This document shows, one piece after another, positions 1 through 20,638 of a stretch of DNA of 64,000 bases. Both the position numbers and the translations under genes were made by a program. Location of the stretch: assembly GCA_964035545.1 (NCBI GenBank), contig OZ037769.1, positions 7,180,429-7,244,428 of the forward strand, given 5' to 3'. The stretch's first letter is position 1. Each line of letters opens with the position of its first letter. The stretch is from Bugula neritina. Its lineage: Eukaryota > Bryozoa > Gymnolaemata > Cheilostomatida > Bugulidae. The notes beneath the pieces were generated by a model. That model searched no databases, was not told the origin of the DNA, and saw only the letters and a list, made by a program, of their open reading frames with translations.

Positions 1-227
1 TAATAAGGAACTGCACGAGTCACATGGATCTAGTAATTATAACTATTAGGTATAGCAAGACATGAGCTCTAGTTGACATTATAACAATGATCATTAGAGA
101 TCAAAATTGACCTCTTTAAAAATTGATGTCTTGGAATAATCAGTAAATCTGTGAAGCCCATAGTTCTTGTTCAGTATCCTTGCTGCTTGCCTAGCTTTAT
201 TAATGCACTGCACTTCATGCTTACCAG

Positions 228-952
228 GTTTCTCGGATGACATCTTCAAATCACCAGACATAAAATGCTTGGGTGGTGGTGGTACTATCTGCAATGAAGC
301 TGAATGGAAAGACCCCAACATGTCTGGTAGAAAGTTGAATAATCAAACTTCTGACAAACCCGTACTAAAAGACACGGTGATGGTACCATCTGGGGGCTAC
401 ACGGTCATCAGGTTCAAAGCCAATAACCCAGGTTTGGCATATCTTAATTCTAACATTGATATTACATATTTACAGCAGGTATATAAATTATTTGGCTTTG
501 TCTTGCTCGCCTCTAAAATTATACAGTTTATTCGTGACTTTCAAATTTTTGGAAGTTAGCAGTTGAAAACTAGTATCAACAGATTGTTATGTCATTTTGA
601 GATTAATTAACTGGTTCTGGAAATATATTCATACACTAAGACTTAAGTAACACTGGCTAATAATTCTTCAAAAGAGTTTTAAAGTTTTTGCTACATTTCA
701 ATTTAGTATACCACGGTGGTTCTATTCTTCTATGAATCAAATTTGTTTTTAAAGCAGCCTGGGTTTACAAAATCTGGGTATTGTTGTTGTTGATCACTCT
801 TAGGGTACTGGTTTATGCACTGCCATATTGAGCTACACAATCTAGCTGGCATGGCAATGATGTTTAATGAAGCTGATAGAAAGCAGTTGCAAGTTCCTGC
901 ATCTTTTCCGGTTTGCCGAAACTTTCCTAGTGAATATGGTGGGTATTTATAG
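228..952 (+). CDS. Multicopper oxidase (laccase-type), last two exons
   Basis: This is the C-terminal end of a laccase-like multicopper oxidase, an enzyme family that oxidises phenols, amines or metals using four copper atoms. Exon A spans 228-431 after an acceptor ending CCAG and encodes the third cupredoxin domain with KDTVMVPSGGYTVIRFKANN. Exon B spans 804-952 and joins in phase 1. It carries the copper motif WFMHCHIELHNLAGM, in which the HCH pair, the following His and the axial Met all match the family pattern HCHxxxHxxxxM, so the type 1 and type 3 ligands of this part look intact. The stop is TAG at 950-952. A GT at 940 could instead splice onward to a hydrophobic stretch near 1113-1295, giving a membrane-anchored end; I cannot decide between these. 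Upstream exons with the other copper motifs lie outside the window. Confidence 0.85.
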
Positions 953-2226
953 AGCCTCTTATATACATACATGCAGCAATATTCTGGTGTGAAATACCCT
1001 GTTATAGGTGCAAGTGCAAGGCTCAAAACAGAGTGTCATACATTGTAGGCAAGAAAGCTCAACCCCTTAATCACGCCAGCTCAAATCTACTTTGCAGTGA
1101 GTATAGAATGATGTGGGTGTTGACAGCATGCATTCTGTACCTGCTACACTAAGACCAGATTATTGGCTGTTTCCACAACATTTTCCTTCATTGCTGATTT
1201 TACCTGCGCCTTTTGTAGCTTTGCTCTGGTTTTTATTGAGTAGTTGTAGTTATTGGAAACAGACTAAGTTTTTAGCGGTAGGAAAAATAATATAATTGAG
1301 TAATTATGATTTTGAATAAAATGTGTCAATTTTTTTATAAATTAATTCTATTATTTTAGCTCAGTACAAATAATCAAATGAACAAATAAATGATCCCGAA
1401 AGTATACTACAGGTAACACTACTCACCACAGACCAAAGGTTTTGCTATCGTGATAATGTTTTTGCTTGGTAATTCCATGTAAACTCACTTTCTTCACTGA
1501 ATTTCTGACACATGCTAGTTTTCATTTGCATACTGTTTTAAGGTTGGATGCCTAAACAATTTTGTTTTATAATGAATTTTGTGCGAGTATGTACTGAAAT
1601 GATATGGGATTTCTGATCGCTTGGAAATGAAGTTTTCAGTCGGCCTTGACTTTACGACTACTATAAAACTTATACCAATTATAGCTATCTTTCATTGCAT
1701 GCTATTGTTAGCTGCTGCACTGCACAGCCTAATCACTGATATGGCTTGAAAGTTAAAAGTTTAAGTTTTATAGTAGCAGTAAAGTCAAAGCCGACTGAAA
1801 ACTTCATTTCCAAGCGATCAGAAATCCCAAATCATTTCAGTACATATACTCACACAAAATTCATTATAAAACAAAACTGTTTAGGCATCCAACCTTAAAA
1901 CAGTATGCAAATGAAAACTAAGATATATAAGAATATTTTAGTACTGCATAAGTAAAGTGTGTCAGGGATTCTTTCAGGTAATTGATGAGCAGTTGGCAGT
2001 TTATAAACAAGAGATGGCTTTTAAGGTAGTTTTATTAAGTGAGCAGAACAAACTACAGCATAATAAAGAGTACCATTACTAACTTTATAGACGATGAATG
2101 ATATGAAACAGAATATATGATTAATATTGTAATTATAATATAATCTCTTGGAATATACATGTACAGATATTTACTATACTGTTCTACTATGCACCCAGTG
2201 ATTTGTAAGAAAGTGGAAAAAGCTGA
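953..2226. other. Intergenic region with one MITE
   Basis: No gene is visible between the oxidase and the next gene on the minus strand. A hydrophobic open frame at 1113-1295 (+) could be an alternative last exon of the oxidase but has no family match that I recognise. The main structure is the long inverted repeat at 1518-1918. Confidence 0.5.
1518..1918. mobile_element. MITE with about 160-bp terminal inverted repeats
   Basis: The left arm (1518 to about 1675) is nearly identical to the reverse complement of the right arm (about 1752 to 1918). The arms start GTTTTCATTTGCATAC and are separated by a loop of about 80 bases. A TA dinucleotide flanks each end (1516-1517 and 1919-1920), the target duplication typical of Tc1/mariner-type insertion. 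There is no open frame, so it is non-autonomous. The few mismatches between arms suggest it is fairly young. Confidence 0.8.
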
Positions 2227-12741
<10,515 letters not shown>

Positions 12742-14138
12742 AGCAACAAGTACAATTATCAATTTATAACTTGTTTTCAGAGCAACTGAAAAGCTGCAAA
12801 AAATGACCAACAGAAAAACATCCTCCGTTTTCTACTTATTTTAAATTTGAATTTCGTACAAATTCAGAGGCATAGCGTGGTGACGCAAAGATATCACGAT
12901 GCTATTAGCATGACTTGGGGTTGATTTTGTTATAATAACTTTTTTTTCTAAAACTTTGAAAAATATGTCAAGATTAAGTTTGAAGCTTTTCATTTTAATG
13001 TTATCAGTAACTATCATGATATTAATTAAATTATTATGTGTTAGAAATTGGCCATTATTTAAAGTTTACTTTTCTGTAAATGTTATAGCATTTCATTTTA
13101 AAACTACACTATGCTATGGCAATAAAATATGTATTAAAGTTTTAGAAGTTAAAGCTTTGTTTTCAATTATTTAGCTGGTCACAAAAAATTATGCCCGCAC
13201 CGTCTACAAAATATCATTTCGAAGCAGTAGTGGAGAAATTGGATAGCCCAAGTTCTTTAAAAAATTTTTCAAATTTTCATTTGGGGCGCAGCTTGAAATT
13301 CTTGTGTGAACATAGCAGGTTGAAATTCTTGCAGGAACATAACTTCTTATGTTACATGTCTAATCTAGAACACAGGTTTTTCTCAATTTCCCCATTACTG
13401 CACCTACCTCGCCAGTGGATGGACGCGTGTAGCTGAAGTGTTCACATCCTATTGGTTGGTGAGTGAGAGAGGGAAAGATGAAGAGTTACAGCTTTATCAC
13501 ATGAACGAAATATAATTACTTACTAGTACTCTGAAAATTTATTCTCAGCCATTCTGAATAGTCTTTAAAATGTTATGGTGTAACATATTACTTGTTGAAT
13601 TAGCAGTTATATTAAAAAGGCCAGGTGTAAAGCTTGGAAAACATTTAAAACAGTGTAAATTGGTGAAGTTGATTTAGGTTTGTTTCATGAGAGATCACTT
13701 TTCAGTATAAAAATATTCTATTACCAGCACAAAAAGATTGGATTTAGAAAAATCAACTAGAGTAAATTTACACACATACACTGGAGTTGTACAAAGCAAT
13801 TCAACTCAGACTAACTGAAAGAAACTGGGACTATGTCATTTGAGCAGCAAATACTCTAGACTTACTACTAGTAGATGGTGAGAAAGATAAATGGTAAAAA
13901 TACATGAAATTAATTTAAATAAAAGATATCTAATAAATTAATGCAAATAGTACATCACTAATAAGTAGAGAAAATGGTAGTTTTTAACTAGACAGCTGAA
14001 TTAGTAACTAAAGCATTAAACACGCTTTATTATAAAACTGTTATTAATGTGTTTACGGAGCAAATTGGACAAAAAGAACTATACCTACTTTATATGTCAA
14101 TACTGATAGCACACATCTTGACCTGGAGAAATTCATCC
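12742..14138. other. Intergenic region with one short MITE
   Basis: This stretch contains the presumed promoter of the unrecognised minus-strand gene just above 12741, and a small repeat at 13221-13404. Short open frames at 12956-13174 and 13191-13436 (+) look like chance; the second is made by the repeat. Confidence 0.5.
13221..13404. mobile_element. Short MITE, family copy 1
   Basis: The ends GCAGTAGTGGAGAAATTG and its inverse CAATTTCCCCATTACTGC form terminal inverted repeats. Related copies are at 15773-15895 and 32942-33097. A short internal stretch (TTGAAATTCTTG...GAACATA) is duplicated here. TA follows the right end. Confidence 0.7.
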
Positions 14139-15317
14139 ATGCCATAATTTACCACCTTCTCTACCAATACCAGACTGTTTATAATCACCAAATGGAGTTT
14201 CAGTACTGCTAACTGCTGTATCATTACAGCCAATAAGTCCAGCTTGTAAGGCCTCCATCACTCGGTAACACTGGGACAGATCACTGCTGTAGAAGTAACC
14301 TGCAGATATACAGAAAACATGATACAAGTAGCGGAAAATGTGGGTGTGACTAAAATAGGAAACAACCTGATAACAAAAACAGGAAACAGTGGCACGTCGC
14401 ACGGTCAGCCTCGTCATATTTAAAGATGGCTGACATTTGCTGTTACGGTCTACGTTACGGCAGAGTGTGTCTAGAGGGTATAACAGACAGGCTGCTGGAG
14501 TAGATTTCCTTAGAGATCAATGAAAGATAATGGAACAACACACTGGCAATGGTCGTTTCATTAAAATAAATCCAGAGTTCAAAGTTGGACACCCACCGGC
14601 ACTATGATTCCAGCCACTCCAATTAGCTCTTTCCTTACAATGGATCTTCATTTGTTATGGGAAACTCAATCGTCTCCCCATACACTTTCCTAGCCTCAAC
14701 TGAAAACCATTCTAAAATGAGTCTATACTCTAGAGCTCTGGAGGCGTGCTCTATATATATGCTGTGATATGTTTAGAGTAGATACTAGATATATAATCTA
14801 CTTACTTTATTACAGAACTTACATTCTCTTCTGTTAACATCTCTCCAAGTTCTGGAATGTTCTCCATAATCATATTGTACAACTTGTACAAGAGAGCACC
14901 TCTTTCCTGTAGGAAAAATAGTTTCACTTTGACACTAGAGTGCTTTTACTCTGACATGAGTTATAGCGTTAGAAATATTACAACTAAACAAACTCTACCC
15001 ACTTTATAATATAAAATAAAGCCGTATCTTAGCTGTTTTCTTGCTCCACGAACCAAATGCCTCATAGGCAGCATCTACTGCTGCCTTTGTATCTTCTGCA
15101 TCTAGATCATAGACCTCTCCAATGAGACTGCCATTCTTAGGATTGAACACACCAAACCATACTTCTGTGTAAGCAACATTGACTGACAAACAAGCTGTAT
15201 AGTTTCCTGGTACAGTTTGAGTTAAAGTAGTGACTATTCCAACCTTGAAAAGCTTCTCTGCTCTCCATTGATGTATGACCATGACCTTCTCAGACTCACC
15301 GACATGTTTGTTGAAGT
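14080..15317 (-). pseudogene. Succinate-semialdehyde dehydrogenase-like pseudogene
   Basis: Pieces of an ALDH5A1-type gene lie in the right order on the minus strand but the middle is gone. About 15240-15317 gives an N-terminal SYINGE piece. About 15035-15165 gives FNPKNGSLIGEVYDLDAED and EAFGSWSKKTAK. About 14823-14910 gives a piece like LLYKLYNMIMENIPELGEML. About 14139-14300 gives the C-terminal block YFYSSDLSQCYRVMEALQAG through TPFGDYKQSGIGREGG. Only about 500 bases separate the last two, so the whole central part, including the catalytic Cys and Glu, is missing. Near 14145 an extra T shifts the frame just before the usual GMDEFLQVK tail. In the intact family the enzyme oxidises succinate semialdehyde to succinate in mitochondria. 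Confidence 0.75.
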
Positions 15318-15714
15318 GTGCAGATCTTTACTCTGTAGGAATGTCCAAGTATCTATCTTCTTACATAGACTAGTGCCGGTATGTGCGCAGAAAGATGCAA
15401 TGGCAATTCTTTTATGATCTTCGATAGTTAAATATTCTTGAAATATCAGCATAAGATATAGTGGCTAGAAATATACAAGTTTGAGCAAAGCCACTACACC
15501 TAGTGAATGCTTAATAAAGTCCACAGTCTAAAGTATAAGTCCCATGCCTCTTTAGCTGAGTACCAACTTGTTTAGTAAACTGACTGTGGTTGATGACTTG
15601 CAGCTGGCACGTAATTTCAAGCTGACCATGTGACCTTCTTTTCAGCAAACCAGGAACGCAAGTACAACACCTTGGGAATGTTTATCTGCATGTGGTCAGT
15701 CTGCTGGATGAGCA

Positions 15715-15746
15715 CTATAGTACATCCTAGTTAGGATGTACTATAG
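15715..15746. repeat. 15-bp perfect palindrome arms, 2-base loop
   Basis: CTATAGTACATCCTA is followed by GT and then by its exact reverse complement. It lies 27 bases from a MITE. It may be the remains of a small inverted-repeat element. Confidence 0.85.
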
Positions 15747-15772
15747 GGCTGCATTCGGCCCTGGGGTACTTA

Positions 15773-15895
15773 GGAGCAGTAGTGGAAAAATCAGGTAACA
15801 TGAGCTCTTTAATTTTTATTATCGAATCTTAGTTTGGGGCACAGGTTGAAATTCTTGCGAGAACAGTTTTTTCTCACTTTTTCCATTACTGCACC
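15773..15895. mobile_element. Short MITE, family copy 2
   Basis: It has GGAGCAGTAGTGGAAAAAT at the left and the inverse CCATTACTGCACC at the right, with TA on both sides (15771-15772 and 15896-15897). It is shorter than the copies at 13.2 and 32.9 kb, having lost internal sequence. Confidence 0.75.
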
Positions 15896-16455
15896 TACCC
15901 CTCACTTTAGCAAAGATTTTAGTCTATTGGAAACATGACTTTGTTGAGAATTAAAAAGTTTGAGTGTATAGTCAGAATTACTGCTTCTCACTCCACATGT
16001 GGTAAACTGTTTTTCATTTAAATCTCACTGATAAATGAAATGTTATGCAACCATAGTATGCATAGAAACTGATATTTGAGCCTTACCTAATAATAATGTT
16101 GTCAACTTATGTTAAATTTAATCTTGGGAGATGTATGTATAGTGTGCTGCATCTATACAGTACAGTAGATACTGCATGCAGGGAAGTTGTTATCTCAAAA
16201 CGAGGGTACAAGAGGATCAGTTAGATGATATGCATTAGCAACTGTGAACAGTCATCACTTTCAAGGGACAGTATTTGTCAACTTTGTGAGACATGAGGAA
16301 CTTGATTGAGAAATAGTGCAACAGCTTTTCTTCATAACATGAATTCTTGAAATAGAGCTGCAGCTGACCTTTTTACTTATTTGTAATTAAAACCAACTGA
16401 AAGTAGCAGCAGATATCTCAGTTACTCACTGCAAGTTTTATACCTACTGTGTTGT

Positions 16456-19283
16456 ATGGCTGCTAAAGAAATCGACATGGATAGATCACGTATTAAGGAA
16501 TTTATATTCAAAGTGACAAAAACTATGTGGCTGATAATGGCATGGATATCTCTGGTATGTGTGAAGATACTGTAGTAGTGGTAAAGCTTGACTAATTCTT
16601 GGTGTTTGCTAATATTGCTCAGCATTCACTCTGGGTGGGCAAGCACCATTAAAGCTATAAATATTTTACTGAAGATATTTTATTGAATGAAAACATTGAA
16701 AAACAAAAAATTCTGTCACATGAGGAATCTTTGCTTAGCTAGGGTGGGTAACTTTGGGTTTGGTTTTAACTTGACTGCTTGTATGGCCCAACAACCTCTT
16801 ATAATAAAAACCCAGCTAATATTATACTAAACTACCTCAACAACTTGGTGTTAGTTGGCGATTAGCTCGTAACAGAATGTAGTTTCTGGCACTAAATTCG
16901 GTTTCAGAAACTTTACGTTCTCAGTTTATTGCTGGAGGCTTATTGACTATTGCAAAATCATTTTATCCACATACTCTCTATTATGCAACTAAGTGTGTTG
17001 GCTACAGTAAATTTGTTAAACTTTTGAGGGTCTAGCATCTGAAATCACTGGAGTGACTCTGCAGGATTTGAGAGAAAGAACAGGGTCCGACTATGAGCGC
17101 ATAGGTCAAGCAATTTCTATGAGAATGGCAGGCATGGGTGCTGGAGCCATCCTTGGTGAGCTAACTAGAATATAAAGTATTGATATTACACTGCACTACT
17201 TCTCATATTATCATGTTACATCTGAAATAGTCAATTTAAACAGAATTTACTGAGGTTTGAGCAACCATGCAAAAATAATTAAAATATGGCAGCTGTGATC
17301 CAGGGGTTAGAGAGTGTGCTTAGTAAACAGGAAGTCATGGGTTCGAACCCGACAAAGGCCATTGGTGATGCTAGGAAGAGCATCCAGTCATAATTGCTCC
17401 TATGCCCCATCTTAATAAGTCCTTAGCGAGATTTAACAGAAACCTTTTCCATCACAGACTATAAACTTGAGTAAGTAAATGAAAATATTTGTCTTCTACA
17501 CTAAACTAAAAATCATGGAAATAATACAACAGCTATATTGACAATTATCACTTCATCCACCTGTAACATAGTGTACAACACAGACATCTGTTGATTTTGA
17601 CAGGGGGCTGGCTACTAACCAGACTTACTAAACACACGGATTTAGTTATAGCCTTAGGTCTAGCTGTGGAAGCTTCACTGTGTGCTGCAATCGCCTACAC
17701 CCCATACATTGAAATCATGTTCTTAGAATTCACCATTCAGGGCCTGGCAGAGACATTCATGGCAATTGGTAAGTTTTGTTAGAATATATTAAATGCACAT
17801 TAAATGTTCTTCATATAATAGAATCTGCTGCTTATGACAATGTAAATTACATTCAAATTGCTTGCAACTGACTTTTGAATGTGAGGTACATGATATATTC
17901 AGGTTTGTCCCAGTTTGACCTTGACTTCTAAATTATAGGGATGTGCAGGTATACCTGTAGTTAAGAACATACTAACATTTGGCAACAGTTGAGCTATTTT
18001 TTCAAGGTATGAATGAGCAACTGAATTGAAAATCATAATCCTTCCTCAACATGTAGTCTTGCTCAAATTAATTCTCTTTTTGAGTAGACCTCAGAGGTGG
18101 TATACTAAAACTCAGGACACAACCAGTGGGCCTGGCAAGGACACATACATGTTGGCAAACATGATCCAATGCAACCATTCTTATGTAACCTGTGTACCAT
18201 TCTTATGTATGTTATACTGCAGGGGGTCAGCAAATTGTAATCAGAATATGGAAAGACAGAGCGGCTGCACCACTGCACATCCTCCATTGTGGGTACGGCG
18301 TTGGCAGCTTCATTGTACCACAGATAGTCAAACCATTTCTCAGCAAACGGGTTGCAAAAACTGCCTCCAAGTTTCATATAAGTAACTGCTTAAACCAATC
18401 ACTTGATTCCAACTTTACTGTAAATCAGACTGAAATCACAACTATAACAACCACTACAGAACAAACACACTTTGAATATGGATATCTTATCGTCATGGCA
18501 ATAAACCTAGTGGTAGGAATGGTGTTTGTAATCTACTTCTGGATTGGCAAGAGCAGCAGCAGATATGTGGAGAGGTCAACAGAGGAGGAAAACAAAGCCA
18601 GCCAGAAACTTAAAGAAATATTAAATTGTAATAGCTGTTCACCAGGGCATCCATGGTATGCCGGGATTATATTCTGCCTTCTATTCGTATGGTTCTACAT
18701 AGCTGTTGGAGGACAGATGGTGTTTGCTAACTACCTATATTCATACGCCCGAGATTTGATGTGCCTAACTAAAGATGTTGCTGCAGATATACAATCCATG
18801 TTTTGGGTTGGTTTCACAGCAGGACGGTTTGCAGGCTTTATCTTTGCTGTATGCATTCCTATGAAAATTCTAATATTTATAGAAGCGGGTGGAAATCTGA
18901 TAAGCTCACTTGTGTTATATTTTAATTCTACAAACAGAAACGTAGTTTGGGCATTCGCATGCATCTCAGGATTCTTCATCGGCCCTTTGTACCCTACCGG
19001 CATATCATGGGCCAACAGATACATCACACTGACTGGGGTGGCTTATACAATTACTCTCGTAGGAGGAGGTATGGCTGGTGTATCATTCACAGTGGCTATC
19101 GGCTGGTTCTTTCAACACAACGGTCCAAAACCTATGCTATACTTTGTTATAGCTTATAGCGCTTTAGCATGTGCACTAGCTATTTCAATGCATCTAGTAG
19201 CAAGAACTAGAGGGGACAAATTCGAAAGAGAAGACAATACAAGTGAAACGAACAAAGCTGTAGGCAAAGAGAGTGAACTATAG
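16456..19283 (+). CDS. MFSD4: MFSD4-like major facilitator transporter
   Basis: This is a complete four-exon gene for a major facilitator superfamily protein of the MFSD4/NaGLT1 group, thought to carry glucose or related solutes across membranes. Exons are 16456-16554, 17029-17155, 17604-17768 and 18223-19283, about 483 aa, close to the usual length. The phases (0, 1, 1) close. The start is MAAKEIDMDRSRIKEF, followed at once by the first membrane helix (TMWLIMAWISLGLASEITG). The last exon holds the typical GGQQIVIRIW and LHCGYGVGSFIVPQI blocks, a long polar loop and the second set of helices. About twelve helices are expected overall. Gene ends converge with importin-4 (1355 bases between stops). 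The choice between MFSD4A and MFSD4B cannot be made by eye. Confidence 0.88.
17287..17465 (+). mobile_element. tRNA-derived SINE in a transporter intron
   Basis: An A-box-like stretch (TGTGATCCAGGGGTTAG) and a perfect B box (GGGTTCGAACCC, 17339-17350) sit at the spacing of a tRNA promoter. They are followed by a tail with AGGAAGAGCATCCAGTCATAA, a motif shared by many animal SINEs with RTE/L2-type tails. It does not fold as an intact tRNA, so I call a SINE. Confidence 0.75.
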
Positions 19284-20638
19284 ATAATGGGACACTCACT
19301 TCATAAGTATAGAATGTACATAGACAATAGGAGACTGAACTGAAACAATTATCTTAGCTACACTTAAACATAGACTTCCATTTTGCAAACTTAGCCTAGG
19401 GCCACACTGTGGGTATTTTCGCATCGAAAATTTGAACCACAAGTAAAAAAGGTGTCCACTGTACGGAATGTAGCTTTGCGTTTAACTTTACTGCCTGCCT
19501 TGTTGCTATGGCTACACGTGCAGGAGGGGGATACATTAAATTTTTCATTTTTAAATCTCACTTGCTTTCAATAAAACGCAATTTACTGGAATGTAGCACT
19601 AAATTAAGGAAAGTGGGCTCGCTAAATAACTACCAGCCAATTAGGTGCCGACAACAAAAAATATTCGCACTTGCGTTCAGAATGCTGAGCGACAAGTGCG
19701 AATATTTTTTCAACGCGTACAGTGGACATCTTTTTTACCTACAGTGCAAATTTTTGTCTACGAAAATACGCACCGTGTGGCCCTACGCTTATTGTTTACA
19801 AATGTGACATGATTACACTGGTGCGTGTACAAGTATCTAGTGAACATTGATAGCCAGTGCCACTCCTAAAACTCCTTAGTTTCATTATTAGTTATTAGTG
19901 ATACTCTCAGTACTGTACACTCAGTGTCATGCTCACTGACTCCTATCTACTAACCAGTAGTCAATGTCAGTATATCACTGATTACCAGGTACTAATTAAA
20001 CCAACTGTTCTACAAGATCTTGTAGCTACCCAAGTCAGATAAGCTTAGTGAACTTTTGACTAATAACCAGTAGAGTATTGTGGTTAGGCAAGAATTTTAT
20101 TAAAAAATTATCAATTACTTATTTATAAGTAACAAACATCCATGCTTTCTTATTGTTTTGAATTATAACGAATTAAAACCAACCAAAGCCGTTCTTTTAA
20201 TTTGACAAATCAGTTCACAAAATAAAATCTTACATCAATGGTTGACTAGTATAAGGGAAAACATTAAATAATCCAGGAGTAGACAACAACTTAACTGGTT
20301 ACTGATAACCAAGTAGCAACAGTGGATATTTGCCAGCTATTGCCGCCATTTTCCAGCACTGCAAGTATAATGCTATATATCTCTTTACAACAGATATTTC
20401 TTTTTAAATATATATATATCTCTTTCAAATACTGGTGTTTTAGAAGTATCTTTGCTTTAAAATTTCCAGTTTCAGATTGACTTGGCGATTTTGATTATAA
20501 AATGACAGCAAAAGTGGCAAATTTCTACACTGCAAAATTAGCCTACATTCCAATCTTACTTTTGCTTTAGTAAGTAATGCACCCTACTTGAGTACAATGT
20601 CAGGTGTAGAAACTGAGCAAAGACTTGCTGAGACACCC
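19284..20638. other. Intergenic region between convergent genes
   Basis: The 3' ends of the transporter (+) and importin-4 (-) genes face each other here. A TA-flanked MITE occupies 19399-19783. The rest shows no gene or clear repeat. Confidence 0.6.
19399..19783. mobile_element. MITE with 70-bp inverted ends and an inner hairpin
   Basis: The ends begin GGGCCACAC and the arms of about 70 bases match as inverted repeats, flanked by TA on both sides (19397-19398, 19784-19785). Inside, 19656-19673 and 19693-19710 are perfect 18-base inverted repeats (AAAAAATATTCGCACTTG and its complement), and the bases between them partly pair too. No transposase is encoded. Confidence 0.85.

Larger units (their letters stand above)
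15318..16455. other. Intergenic region upstream of the transporter gene
   Basis: No gene is visible. It holds a near-perfect palindrome (15715-15746), a short MITE (15773-15895) and the presumed promoter of the plus-strand transporter. Confidence 0.5.

Noticed and set aside
17287-17465. tRNA gene
   Set aside because: A and B boxes are present but the sequence does not fold as a tRNA and continues into a SINE tail.
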